Origin: Nitrospirota bacterium
Lineage (GTDB): Bacteria > JACPQY01
DNA: 64,000 nt
Assembly (NCBI GenBank): GCA_016190245.1
Contig: JACPQY010000078.1
Location: forward strand, 1-64,000
Reading direction: 5' to 3'
In this document: positions 44,060 to 51,310 of the stretch, piece after piece
Layout: each line of letters begins with the position of its first letter
Position numbering within the stretch: position 1 is the first letter of the stretch
Notes under the pieces: model-generated
Databases searched by the model: none
What the model was told of the DNA's origin: nothing
Seen by the model: only the letters and a program-made list of their open reading frames with translations
Made by a program: the position numbers and the translations under genes

Positions 44060-44067
44060 AACCCTTG

Positions 44068-44096
44068 ATTGTAGGCCAAAGGAGGGGGCCGTACAA
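44068..44096 (-). promoter_or_regulatory. Promoter of the diguanylate cyclase gene
   Basis: Minus strand TTGTAC (44091-44096), a 17-nt spacer and TACAAT (44068-44073), then 8 nt to the ATG at 44059. A leaderless or near-leaderless layout. Confidence 0.5.
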
Positions 44097-44125
44097 GGAT
44101 GCGGGGCAGAGTCTTTTCCCGGGTC

Positions 44126-44154
44126 TTGACACAGTGCGTCAGAGTCTCTATTAT
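44126..44154 (+). promoter_or_regulatory. HD-GYP gene promoter P1
   Basis: TTGACA (44126-44131), a 17-nt spacer and TATTAT (44149-44154), a near-consensus sigma-70 promoter. The leader to TTG 44271 is about 110 nt. Confidence 0.6.
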
Positions 44155-44180
44155 CGGAAAATACAATACACTATAATAGA
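44147..44180. promoter_or_regulatory. AT-rich inverted repeat overlapping P1
   Basis: TCTATTAT (44147-44154) and ATAATAGA (44173-44180) are perfect 8-bp inverted repeats separated by 18 nt. The left arm contains the P1 -10 box. A candidate repressor site in the divergent c-di-GMP control region. Confidence 0.45.
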
Positions 44181-44224
44181 AAATGGGCAATCGTGCCGTC
44201 TCCGCATCGGGCGCCGCGCTCGGC

Positions 44225-44252
44225 TTGATGTTCGCCCGAGCGTTGCTACAAT
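44225..44252 (+). promoter_or_regulatory. HD-GYP gene promoter P2
   Basis: TTGATG (44225-44230), a 16-nt spacer and TACAAT (44247-44252). The start codon TTG 44271 follows GGAG (44259-44262), which would lie at the 5' end of this transcript. Confidence 0.4.
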
Positions 44253-44270
44253 ACCGTCGGAGTCGCTGGC

Positions 44271-45794
44271 TTGAGGCAGATTTCGATCTCGGACCTACCC
44301 ACGGGTGTCACGCTGCTGCATCCCCTTTATCACGGCGGCGGCCAACTCCTTCACTCCAAGGGGGATGTGCTTACCCCCGAGAATTTCGATCTGATGCGGA
44401 AGGCGGGCATCCAGTCCGTCTACGAGCTGGGGCCGGAGGACTGGCTGGAGGGCTTCCTCTTCCAATGCCGGTCGGAAGCGGTGCCTGTGAAGGACTTGGA
44501 GGTGGGCTCCACGCTGACACACCCCCTGAGCAACGACAAGGGCGTGCTGCTCCTCGAGCGCGGGGTGAAGGTTACCGAGGGGATCAAGCGCGGCCTCATG
44601 AGCCGCGGCTACGAGAATCTCTACCGCGAGCGCACGCCCGAGGAGCGCCGGCTCCACGAGGCGGACGCCTACCTTTCGATGGTCCGCCGCGAGCTGGTCA
44701 AGCCCTTCAAGCTGGAGGATCTGCGATTCACCGAGAGGGACCTGATCCAGAGCGAGGCCGACATTTCGCTCGCCACGATCGAGCGGCAGCTCCAGGACCT
44801 GGACCTCAATGTAAAACCCTCCGGCGCGCCGCTTCACAAGGAGCTCCGCCGCGCGGACAAGACCCGCACCCGCTCCGAGAAGGAGCTGGCGCGTGCCTTC
44901 TCCGTCTACCAGGCGTGCCTGGGTCAGGTGGAGAAGATGATGCACATGCTCAAGGAGAACCAGTCCTTCTCCGGGACGCGCGTGGGGGACATGTGCCGCG
45001 AGATCATCGGTCTGCTCATCGACGACAAGGAACTCCTTCTCAATTTCACGAACCTCGCCTGGCAGCGGGCCTACCTCCCCTCGCACAGCACCAACACGGC
45101 GATCCTGGCCATGAACATCGCCACGGCGCTCGGCTACAGCGCCCCGCAGGTGCTGGAGATCGGGTACGGCGCCCTGCTCCACGACATCGGGATGCTCTGG
45201 GTGCCCGAGGAAATCGTCAACAAGAAGGGGCGCCTCACGCCCTACGAGCGCATCGAGGTGAGCAAGCATCCCTATCACGCGGTCACGATGCTGCGGAGGA
45301 TCCGGGGACTCCCCACGGGCGTCCCCTTGATCGTCTTCCAGGTCCACGAGAGGCTGGACGGCGGCGGCTATCCGCGCCGCAACTCGGAAGAGAAGATTCA
45401 CCGCTTCTCGAAAATGATCACCGTCGCGGATATCTACGAGGCCCTGACGAAACCGAGACCCTTCCGGGCGGCCTACAAGCCGTACGACGCCATGCGGCTC
45501 ACGCTCCAGATGGTCTATCGCAAGGAGATCGATGCCGACAGCGTCCGCGCGTTCCTCCAGTACGTTTCGCTGTATCCCATCGGGAGCTTCGTGCGCCTCT
45601 CGGACGAACGGGTGGGCAAAGTCATCGGGGCGAACGAGGAGGACTACACGCGCCCGCTCGTGCGGGTCATGTGGCAAGGGGACCAACCGCTGCCGGCGCA
45701 CCAGGTGGTGGATCTGTACAGGGATCAAACCGTTCACATCGTGGAGGCCCTGCGCAACGCCGATACGTCCGAGGCCCTGTTCGAGGGTTTCTAG
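44271..45794 (+). CDS. HD-GYP domain cyclic-di-GMP phosphodiesterase
   Basis: A 507-aa protein. The N-terminal about 270 residues include two similar segments (GVTLLHPLYHGGGQLLHSKGD and STLTHPLSNDKGVLLLERG) of the kind often found before HD-GYP domains. The HD-GYP domain (about 285-440) has LLHDIGMLWVPEEIV, KHPYHAVTML and HERLDGGGYP; the usual HDIGK lysine is methionine here. A small beta-rich C-terminal domain follows, reading GSFVRLSDERVGKVIG. It hydrolyses c-di-GMP (inference from family). TTG 44271 is chosen because homology starts at RQISISDLPTGVTLLH and GGAG lies 8 nt upstream. Confidence 0.92.
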   Translation: MRQISISDLPTGVTLLHPLYHGGGQLLHSKGDVLTPENFDLMRKAGIQSVYELGPEDWLEGFLFQCRSEAVPVKDLEVGSTLTHPLSNDKGVLLLERGVKVTEGIKRGLMSRGYENLYRERTPEERRLHEADAYLSMVRRELVKPFKLEDLRFTERDLIQSEADISLATIERQLQDLDLNVKPSGAPLHKELRRADKTRTRSEKELARAFSVYQACLGQVEKMMHMLKENQSFSGTRVGDMCREIIGLLIDDKELLLNFTNLAWQRAYLPSHSTNTAILAMNIATALGYSAPQVLEIGYGALLHDIGMLWVPEEIVNKKGRLTPYERIEVSKHPYHAVTMLRRIRGLPTGVPLIVFQVHERLDGGGYPRRNSEEKIHRFSKMITVADIYEALTKPRPFRAAYKPYDAMRLTLQMVYRKEIDADSVRAFLQYVSLYPIGSFVRLSDERVGKVIGANEEDYTRPLVRVMWQGDQPLPAHQVVDLYRDQTVHIVEALRNADTSEALFEGF

Positions 45795-45876
45795 TCCCGC
45801 TCGCAGAGAGACGCTATCCCGATGAAGTCTTCAAGCTGGAAGTCGTCTTGACCCGAACCATCCAAAGGGGGTTCCC

Positions 45877-46764
45877 ATGAGCAACTGGAAAGACAAGGTC
45901 GTCATTACCTGCGCCATCACCGGCGCCCTGGCCAACCGCAAGCAGGCCGAGGGCATCCCGTACAGACCCGAGGAGTACGGCGAGGAGGCGAAACGGGCCT
46001 ATGACGCGGGGGCGGCCGTCGTTCACGTGCACGCCCGCGAAGAGGACGGGACCCCTTCGATGAGGCCGGAGATGTACCGCCGCGAGCGCGACGAAATCCG
46101 AAAACGCTCCCCCATCATTCTCAACTTTTCCACGGGCGCGATCGGCATCCCGCCCGAGCAGCGCATCGCGCACATCCGTGAGCTCCAGCCCGACATCGGC
46201 GCGCTCAACATGGGCAGCGTCAACTACCTGAAGTACAGCGAAAATCGCAAGAGCTTCGTCTGGGATTTCACGTTCCAGAACAACATGAACGAGGTCACGT
46301 TCTTCCTCACCGAGATGAACAAGGCCGGCGTGAAGCCGGAGTGTGAGTGCTTCGATACGGGGCACGTGGTCAACTCCCACCACCTGATCCACATGGGCAT
46401 CCTCAAGGCGCCGCCGGACTACAGCCTCATCCTCGGCAGCGGCGGGATCGCGCCCGAGCCGGAGGATCTGATGCATATCGTTCGCAAACTCCCGCCGGGG
46501 GCGACGTGGAAGACGATTCCCGTCAGCCACGCCACGTGGCGACTCACCGCCCAGGCGATCGTCATGGGTGGGAACATCCGTGTCGGATTCGAGGACAACT
46601 TCTATCTCCCGAACGGGAACAAGGCGCGGTCGAACGGCGAGCTGGTGGAGGCGGCCGCGAACCTGGCCCGGGTGATCGGGCGCGAGGTGGCGAGCGTGGA
46701 CGAGGCCCGGCAGATCCTCGGCCTCCCGGCGCGCAGCGCCTCTTCCGCAGCCTCCGCCGCGTAG
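45877..46764 (+). CDS. BKACE-family beta-keto acid cleavage enzyme (DUF849)
   Basis: A 295-aa TIM-barrel zinc enzyme of the beta-keto acid cleavage family, which splits a beta-keto acid with acetyl-CoA to give acetoacetate and a new acyl-CoA; the founding member is the 3-keto-5-aminohexanoate cleavage enzyme of lysine fermentation. Visible motifs are the zinc pair in VVHVHAREEDG, NFSTGAIG, ECECFDTGHV and HATWRLTAQAIVMGGNIRVG. The substrate cannot be assigned. AAAGGGGG precedes ATG 45877. The carboxyltransferase gene starts 2 nt after its stop, tying it to short-chain acyl-CoA metabolism. Confidence 0.9.
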   Translation: MSNWKDKVVITCAITGALANRKQAEGIPYRPEEYGEEAKRAYDAGAAVVHVHAREEDGTPSMRPEMYRRERDEIRKRSPIILNFSTGAIGIPPEQRIAHIRELQPDIGALNMGSVNYLKYSENRKSFVWDFTFQNNMNEVTFFLTEMNKAGVKPECECFDTGHVVNSHHLIHMGILKAPPDYSLILGSGGIAPEPEDLMHIVRKLPPGATWKTIPVSHATWRLTAQAIVMGGNIRVGFEDNFYLPNGNKARSNGELVEAAANLARVIGREVASVDEARQILGLPARSASSAASAA

Positions 46765-46766
46765 CC

Positions 46767-48329
46767 ATGGGCGCGCTCGAGTTCTGGCAGGCCCAGGTCG
46801 AGGACCTGGAGAAGCGTCGGAGCCGCGCCTGCGCAGGGGGCGGCCCGGAGAAGGTGCAGCGGCAGCACGATCGCGGCAAGCTCACCGCCCGCGAACGAAT
46901 CGATCTCCTGTTCGACACGGGCACGTTCGTGGAGATGGGCGTGCACGGTACCCAGATGATGACGGACGAGTACGCGGCGGCGGACGGCGTCGTGGCCGGC
47001 TACGGAAAGGTGAACGGCCGCCCCGTCTGCGTCATCGCGTACGACTTCACTGTCTTTGGCGGCTCGATGGGTCAGGTGGGCGAGACGAAGGCCACGCGCA
47101 TGCGCGAGCTCGCCTTGAAGGAGCGCATGCCGCTCGTCTGGCTCGTGGATTCCGGCGGGGCCCGCATTCGCGGGGCCTCGGGTCTTCATCCGGACATGGT
47201 CTCCCTCTTTGCCGGAACGGGCCACCTTTTCCGGGAGGAAGTCATCATGAGCGGCGTCGTCCCTCTGGTCGCCGCGATGATGGGTCCCGGCATGGCCGGC
47301 ACGGCGTACATCCCCGGCCTCGCCGATTTCGTGCCCATGGTGAAGAACGTCAGCTCCATGGCGCTCGGCGGCCCCCCGCTCGTGAAGGCCGTCACGGGAG
47401 AGGACATCAACGAGAACGAACTCGGCGGCGCCAAGGTCCATTGCGAGATGAGCGGCTGCGGGGACCTCGAGGTCGAAAACGACCAGGAGTGCATCAAGAT
47501 CGTCAAGGACTACCTCAGCTATTTCCCCCTCCACAACGGCGAAAAGCCCCCCATCGTCCCTTGCGACGATCCGATCGACCGCCGGGACGAAGAGGCGATG
47601 AAGGTGGTGCCCGACAATCCGCGCGGCGCCTACGACATGCACAAGCTCATCAAGATCATCGCGGACCACGGGAAGTTTCTTGAGATCAAGCCGAAGTGGG
47701 CGCGCAATCTCGTCACCTGCCTCGCCCGGATCGGTGGCCGCCCCTGCGGGATCGTGGCCAACAACCCGCTGCACTACGGCGGCGTGCTGGACGTGAACGC
47801 TTCCGACAAGGCGGCGCGGTTCATCTGGCTGTGCGACGCCTTCAACATCCCGCTCGTGTTCCTCCAGGACGTTCCCGGTTTCATGGTGGGCAGCAAGGTG
47901 GAGAAGGAGGGGATCATCCGGCACGGCTCGAAGATGCTGTTTGCCGTGAGTGAGGCGACCGTGCCCAAGCTCACCGTGGTCGTTCGTAAGGCCTACGGCG
48001 CGGGCTACTACGTGATGTGCGGGCGGGCCTTCGAGCCCGATCTCATCGTCGGCTGGCCCACGGCGGAGATCTCCGTGATGGGCGCGGAGGGGATGGTCGG
48101 CATCTTCGGCCGCAGCTCTAAGGCGGCGGAGATGAGCGAGGAGGCGAAGAAGAACATGGCCGAGATGATCAAGCCGTACATCAACGCGTACAAGTCGGCC
48201 GGCTGGGCGCTGGTGGATGACATCATCGATCCGCGCGAGACGCGCCTCAAACTGGCCCGCGGACTCGAGATGTTCTGGAATAAGACGGTCGAACGGCCCT
48301 GGCGCAAGCACGGCGTGCTCCCGGTGTGA
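46767..48329 (+). CDS. Acyl-CoA carboxylase carboxyltransferase (PccB/MmdA-like)
   Basis: A 520-aa carboxyltransferase with two crotonase-like halves. QHDRGKLTARERIDLLFD opens the fold, VDSGGARIRGASG and GGPPLVKAVTGEDI lie in the first half, and LQDVPGFMVGSKVE and RKAYGAGYYVMCG in the second. The length and motifs match propionyl-CoA carboxylase beta or methylmalonyl-CoA decarboxylase alpha. It probably works with the biotin carrier and carboxylase encoded 4-5 kb upstream on the opposite strand. It is transcribed with BKACE. Confidence 0.93.
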   Translation: MGALEFWQAQVEDLEKRRSRACAGGGPEKVQRQHDRGKLTARERIDLLFDTGTFVEMGVHGTQMMTDEYAAADGVVAGYGKVNGRPVCVIAYDFTVFGGSMGQVGETKATRMRELALKERMPLVWLVDSGGARIRGASGLHPDMVSLFAGTGHLFREEVIMSGVVPLVAAMMGPGMAGTAYIPGLADFVPMVKNVSSMALGGPPLVKAVTGEDINENELGGAKVHCEMSGCGDLEVENDQECIKIVKDYLSYFPLHNGEKPPIVPCDDPIDRRDEEAMKVVPDNPRGAYDMHKLIKIIADHGKFLEIKPKWARNLVTCLARIGGRPCGIVANNPLHYGGVLDVNASDKAARFIWLCDAFNIPLVFLQDVPGFMVGSKVEKEGIIRHGSKMLFAVSEATVPKLTVVVRKAYGAGYYVMCGRAFEPDLIVGWPTAEISVMGAEGMVGIFGRSSKAAEMSEEAKKNMAEMIKPYINAYKSAGWALVDDIIDPRETRLKLARGLEMFWNKTVERPWRKHGVLPV

Positions 48330-48385
48330 TTCACGAGCCGGGAGCCGCGAGCAGGGGCCCCAGCCCGCCCGCGTTTCCGGTCGCG

Positions 48386-48414
48386 TTGAGCTCGGCCCGG
48401 TCGCGTGCTACGCT
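48386..48414 (+). promoter_or_regulatory. Promoter of the retropepsin-like gene
   Basis: TTGAGC (48386-48391), a 17-nt spacer and TACGCT (48409-48414), then 6 nt to ATG 48421. A leaderless layout. Confidence 0.5.
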
Positions 48415-48420
48415 GAGGGC

Positions 48421-48798
48421 ATGAGGGAGATCGTCGTGCCGGTTCGCATCAGGGGCAGCCGTGGCCAGAGGCGGGTGAAGATGCTTTTTGACACGGGTGC
48501 CACGTCGACGTTCCTTCGCGCAGACATTGCCAAGTCCGTCGGGGCCCTGGTCAGGAACCCCAAACCGATACCGGTTTTCCTCGCAGACGGATCTAAGGGC
48601 AAGCCGGTCCGAGCGAGCCTGAACATCCTGATTGAGCTGAAGGGCGTCTGGATGCCGGTATCGGCGAATGTCCTCGAGGAATCATCGTGCGAATTGATCC
48701 TGGGCTGTTTCGACATGGAGCAGTATGACGTTCGGCCCGTCCCCCGGAACGGGACCTATACGATTCCAAAGCCCAAACTCCTGGCGAAGCTGATCTGA
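48421..48798 (+). CDS. Retropepsin-like aspartyl protease
   Basis: A 125-aa single-lobe aspartyl-protease-like protein. The catalytic motif is VKMLFDTGATSTFL (DTGA); the flap region is around VFLADGSKGKPV and the second hydrophobic-hydrophobic-Gly-like segment is ELILGCFDMEQYDV. Such proteins act as dimers and are encoded by many bacteria as small stand-alone genes with unknown targets. ATG 48421 lies 6 nt after a -10 box. Its stop TGA overlaps the apparent CTG start of the next gene. Confidence 0.82.
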   Translation: MREIVVPVRIRGSRGQRRVKMLFDTGATSTFLRADIAKSVGALVRNPKPIPVFLADGSKGKPVRASLNILIELKGVWMPVSANVLEESSCELILGCFDMEQYDVRPVPRNGTYTIPKPKLLAKLI

Positions 48799-49487
48799 AA
48801 CAAGTCGTTCCCCACCTCTGGCTTCTCGAATCCGGGGGGTTCGTTAACTCGTACCTCGCCGATTCGGATGGAGAGCTGTTCGTGGTGGATGCAGGTCCGC
48901 CGGGGAAGTTCCGGGAGTACGTCGGCGAGATCAAGGCCGGCGGGTTCGATCCGAAGTCCATCCGGAAGATCGTCATCACCCACTATCACCCCGATCATCT
49001 GGGAAATGCCTCGGGCTACTTCAAGCTCGGGATCGAGCAGATCCTCATCCATGCCGAGGACTCGGATGTCTTGACCGGCGCCCGGCCCGTGCCTCGGGGG
49101 AAGGGGACCGTGGGCGCCGCGCTGAGCTTCGTGTTCGATCGCTACCTTTTCCGGTTCGAGCCCGTGGCAGACGTCAAAACCCTCCGGGAGGACGAGTCCG
49201 TGGATTCGGCCGGGCGCTGGAAGGTGTTGCGCACAGCCGGCCACACGCCGGGATCGTGTTCGCTCTACAACGAGGCTGAGAAGGTCCTGATCTGCGGAGA
49301 TGCGCTCAATACCCGGATGAACCGCCTCACGGGCCCTTCACCGCTCTTCACGGCGGACACGCGCCGGGCCTGGGAGAGCGTGCGCAAGCTGGCCGCGTTG
49401 GAGATCGAAACGCTCGCCTGTGGCCACGGCCACCCGATCCCTTCCGGCGCGGACCGCCGCCTGCGCGACCTCGTCGGGGAGATCTGA
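48795..49487 (+). CDS. Metallo-beta-lactamase-fold hydrolase; probable CTG start
   Basis: A 230-aa MBL-fold hydrolase if started at CTG 48795. The metal motif is THYHPDHLGN (HxHxDH), followed by AGHTPGSC, the bridging aspartate in CGDAL and the final histidine in CGHGHPIP. The first strands, KQVVPHLWLLESGGFVNSYL and FVVDAGPP, are encoded upstream of GTG 48882, the first canonical start, so a start at or near 48795 is needed for a complete fold. CTG 48795 overlaps the preceding stop as CTGA. The substrate is unknown; glyoxalase-II-like thioesterase or another hydrolase are possible. Confidence 0.85.
   Translation: MKQVVPHLWLLESGGFVNSYLADSDGELFVVDAGPPGKFREYVGEIKAGGFDPKSIRKIVITHYHPDHLGNASGYFKLGIEQILIHAEDSDVLTGARPVPRGKGTVGAALSFVFDRYLFRFEPVADVKTLREDESVDSAGRWKVLRTAGHTPGSCSLYNEAEKVLICGDALNTRMNRLTGPSPLFTADTRRAWESVRKLAALEIETLACGHGHPIPSGADRRLRDLVGEI
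49446..49487 (+). repeat. 42-bp direct repeat, copy 1 (end of MBL gene)
   Basis: The last 42 bases of the MBL-fold gene, including the stop codon, match 51081-51122 at 38 of 42 positions in the same orientation. Copy 1 encodes GADRRLRDLVGEI. Confidence 0.7.
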
Positions 49488-49524
49488 GAGAGCGTGTGGA
49501 GGGGGAGGGCGGACGGCGTCGATG

Positions 49525-49553
49525 TTGACATGTGTCGTGTCTGTGAATACAAT
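49525..49553 (+). promoter_or_regulatory. Promoter of the RHH/PIN toxin-antitoxin pair
   Basis: Consensus TTGACA (49525-49530), a 17-nt spacer and TACAAT (49548-49553). The antitoxin ATG at 49561 comes 7 nt later, so the message should be leaderless. GACA-TG-TGTC (49527-49536) overlaps the -35 and may be an operator. Confidence 0.65.
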
Positions 49554-49560
49554 GACCCCT

Positions 49561-49770
49561 ATGGTCAAGACGCAAGTTTACATGCCTGAGGCGGAGCTCG
49601 AGGAACTCCGTCGGCTGGCGCGCAGCAGGGGTCGACGGCTCGCTGACTTGGTGCGGGAGGCTGTGCGACGCGTTTGGCTCCGGCCCCCGAAGGAGGGCCC
49701 TGTCGGATTGTTCAACGGGGAACTGAGGGGCAGTTCGGTCGACCACGACTCCGCCTTCGACGATCTTTGA
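49561..49770 (+). CDS. Ribbon-helix-helix antitoxin (VapB-like)
   Basis: A 69-aa CopG/RHH-type protein: the strand VKTQVYMPEAELEELRRLA followed by SRGRRLADLVREAVRRVWL gives the ribbon-helix-helix, and the acidic C-terminal tail would bind the toxin. ATG 49561 is chosen over ATG 49552 because 49552 lies inside the -10 box. The stop overlaps the toxin start as TTGA. Expected role: inhibit the PIN toxin and repress its own promoter. Confidence 0.85.
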   Translation: MVKTQVYMPEAELEELRRLARSRGRRLADLVREAVRRVWLRPPKEGPVGLFNGELRGSSVDHDSAFDDL

Positions 49771-50186
49771 ATCACTCGGCCGGTCCGACGTTCGTCGACA
49801 GCGGCGCCTGGATTGCCCTTGCGGATGTACAAGACCCTTTGCATCCGCGCGCTCGTGTTTGTTGGCAGGAACTGGGGCGGGAGGGGGCGCGATTCGTCAC
49901 TTCCGTCCCCGTCATCATCGAAACGTTTACGTACTTGGACCGTAAGGGCTCGCGCGACCGCGCCTTGCGCTGGAAGGCCAGCCTGTCAGGCGTAAAGCGA
50001 TTCGAGATCCTTGGCCTCGGCACGGCCGACCTGGCCAGGGCATGGGCGTACCTCGACAGGAGGGAATTCCACAAGCTGAGCCTGGTGGACGCCACGAGCT
50101 TCGTCCTGATGGAAAAGCACCACATCCGAACCGCCTTCACATTCGATACGCACTTCGCCTCGGCGGGATTTCGCTGCGTGGGGTGA
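49767..50186 (+). CDS. PIN-domain toxin (VapC family)
   Basis: A 139-aa PIN-domain ribonuclease with D11 in TFVDSGAWIALAD, E52 in VPVIIETFTYL, D108 in LSLVDATSF and D127 in FTFDTHF, a complete acidic site. TTG 49767 is the start, overlapping the antitoxin stop (TTGA). Its 3' end abuts the degraded end of an RCC1-repeat gene on the opposite strand. It is of a different antitoxin type from the AbrB-linked PIN toxin at 1545-1946, so the two modules are not recent duplicates. Confidence 0.9.
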   Translation: MNHSAGPTFVDSGAWIALADVQDPLHPRARVCWQELGREGARFVTSVPVIIETFTYLDRKGSRDRALRWKASLSGVKRFEILGLGTADLARAWAYLDRREFHKLSLVDATSFVLMEKHHIRTAFTFDTHFASAGFRCVG

Positions 50187-51156
50187 GGCCGGGCGGCGAT
50201 GGCCAAGCCCCCGTCGAAGCGGCCGGGCATCCGGTGGAGTCGGTCCGAGCGTCAAACCGCCGGAACCGAGTTCTCCGAGCGAGTTGAGACCCCAGCACTG
50301 GACGCTCCCATCACGAAGAGTGACACAGGTGTGGGCGGACCCAGCCGCGAGAAGCGCAGCCGAGGTGATCCCTCCCAGTTGGACAGTGGTTGGACTGTCT
50401 GATGTGGTCCCGATCCCGAGTTGTCCGAACTGGTTACGCCCCCAGCCCGGTCCAGAGTGTCAGCACTCCCTCAAGGTCCGACACTGCGACCGGGCTGGGG
50501 GCGTGGGTGAAGGTGCCCGATCCGACTTGGCCCCAGGAATTGCGGCCCCAGCAGTAGACGCTTCGATCCGGCAGAATGGCGCAGGCATGCTCGTTCCCGG
50601 CGACGATGACCGGCGCTCCGGCTGGAAGCGCCACCGGTTGGGGTCGAGCAAACCGTTGCCCGTCGCCGCAGGTTGAATCTCCGCAGGGTCCGGGGACACA
50701 TTTCATGTTCGGCCGGCACGCCGCCTTCAAGTCCGATCGGTCCGGGTCAAAGTCGGCGGTGCAATCGGAGTCTGTTGAGCAGACGCATCCTGCCGGTTCA
50801 TAGCGTTCGGGATCGCAGCCCTTGTCCTGGATGCACGGAACAACTCTCTCCCAGCAAGCACAGATGCAGCCAAACCACTCCGGGTCTGCTTTGCACGTGT
50901 CGGTGCATGAGAGCCAGTTGCCCATGCATGAAGGTGGACCGGATTCAGGGCACGAACTACTCGCCGGTTGGAACGGACCTTCCGCCACGGAGGTGGACTC
51001 GGGCTTTGCCCGTGGCTGGCAAGCCATGCCGTCCAGGAAGCAGGATAGGCTGACGAGCGTCCCGAGGAAGAACCCGGCGAGGCGCCGGCCGCCGCCTGCG
51101 CGACCTCGTCGGGGAGGTTTGAGGCAACCCGGCTCCGGTCTCACCGCGCGCTCCAC
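50187..51156 (-). pseudogene. Broken RCC1-repeat, cysteine-rich secreted protein
   Basis: The intact part (stop at 50434) begins with a signal-like segment (RRLAGFFLGTLVSLSCFLDG), then a cysteine-rich domain, then one RCC1-type repeat (ACAILPDRSVYCWGRNSWGQ). It then stops at TLWTGLGA. Just beyond, in another frame, RCC1 sequence resumes (WGRNQFGQLGIGT, then TCVTLRDGSVQCWGLNSLGE and TLGPTP) until it fades at about 50190, where the VapC gene ends. So there is an internal deletion or frameshift near 50430-50440 and a missing 3' end. Start at GTG 51156 or 51144 is uncertain. Confidence 0.7.
51081..51122 (+). repeat. 42-bp direct repeat, copy 2
   Basis: Matches 49446-49487 at 38 of 42 positions and would encode GAGRRLRDLVGEV plus a stop, a second copy of the MBL gene's C-terminus with no gene attached. 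It lies inside the 5' end of the broken RCC1 gene on the other strand. The two copies flank the RHH/PIN module and most of the RCC1 remnant. The next 188 bases show nothing else. Confidence 0.7.
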
Positions 51157-51310
51157 ATAGCGATCACGGCTGGTTCCGTCCGCTTGGACGGGTGCGGTTG
51201 AAGGGGGTGAAATCAAGGTGTCGAGGGCTTGCATGGCTAGTGCCGGTGTGCTTAGCTGACCCAGTAACACATCTTTGGAAGGCTGACCTCTCACTGCCAG
51301 GGGGTGCAAG

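Noticed and set aside
46602-48311. Open frame of 569 codons antisense to the carboxyltransferase
   Set aside because: Shadow of a certain gene, His/Asp/Leu-rich, with no recognisable motif.
49552-49770. Antitoxin start at ATG 49552
   Set aside because: That ATG lies within the TACAAT -10 box; 49561 is the first ATG that could be transcribed from this promoter.
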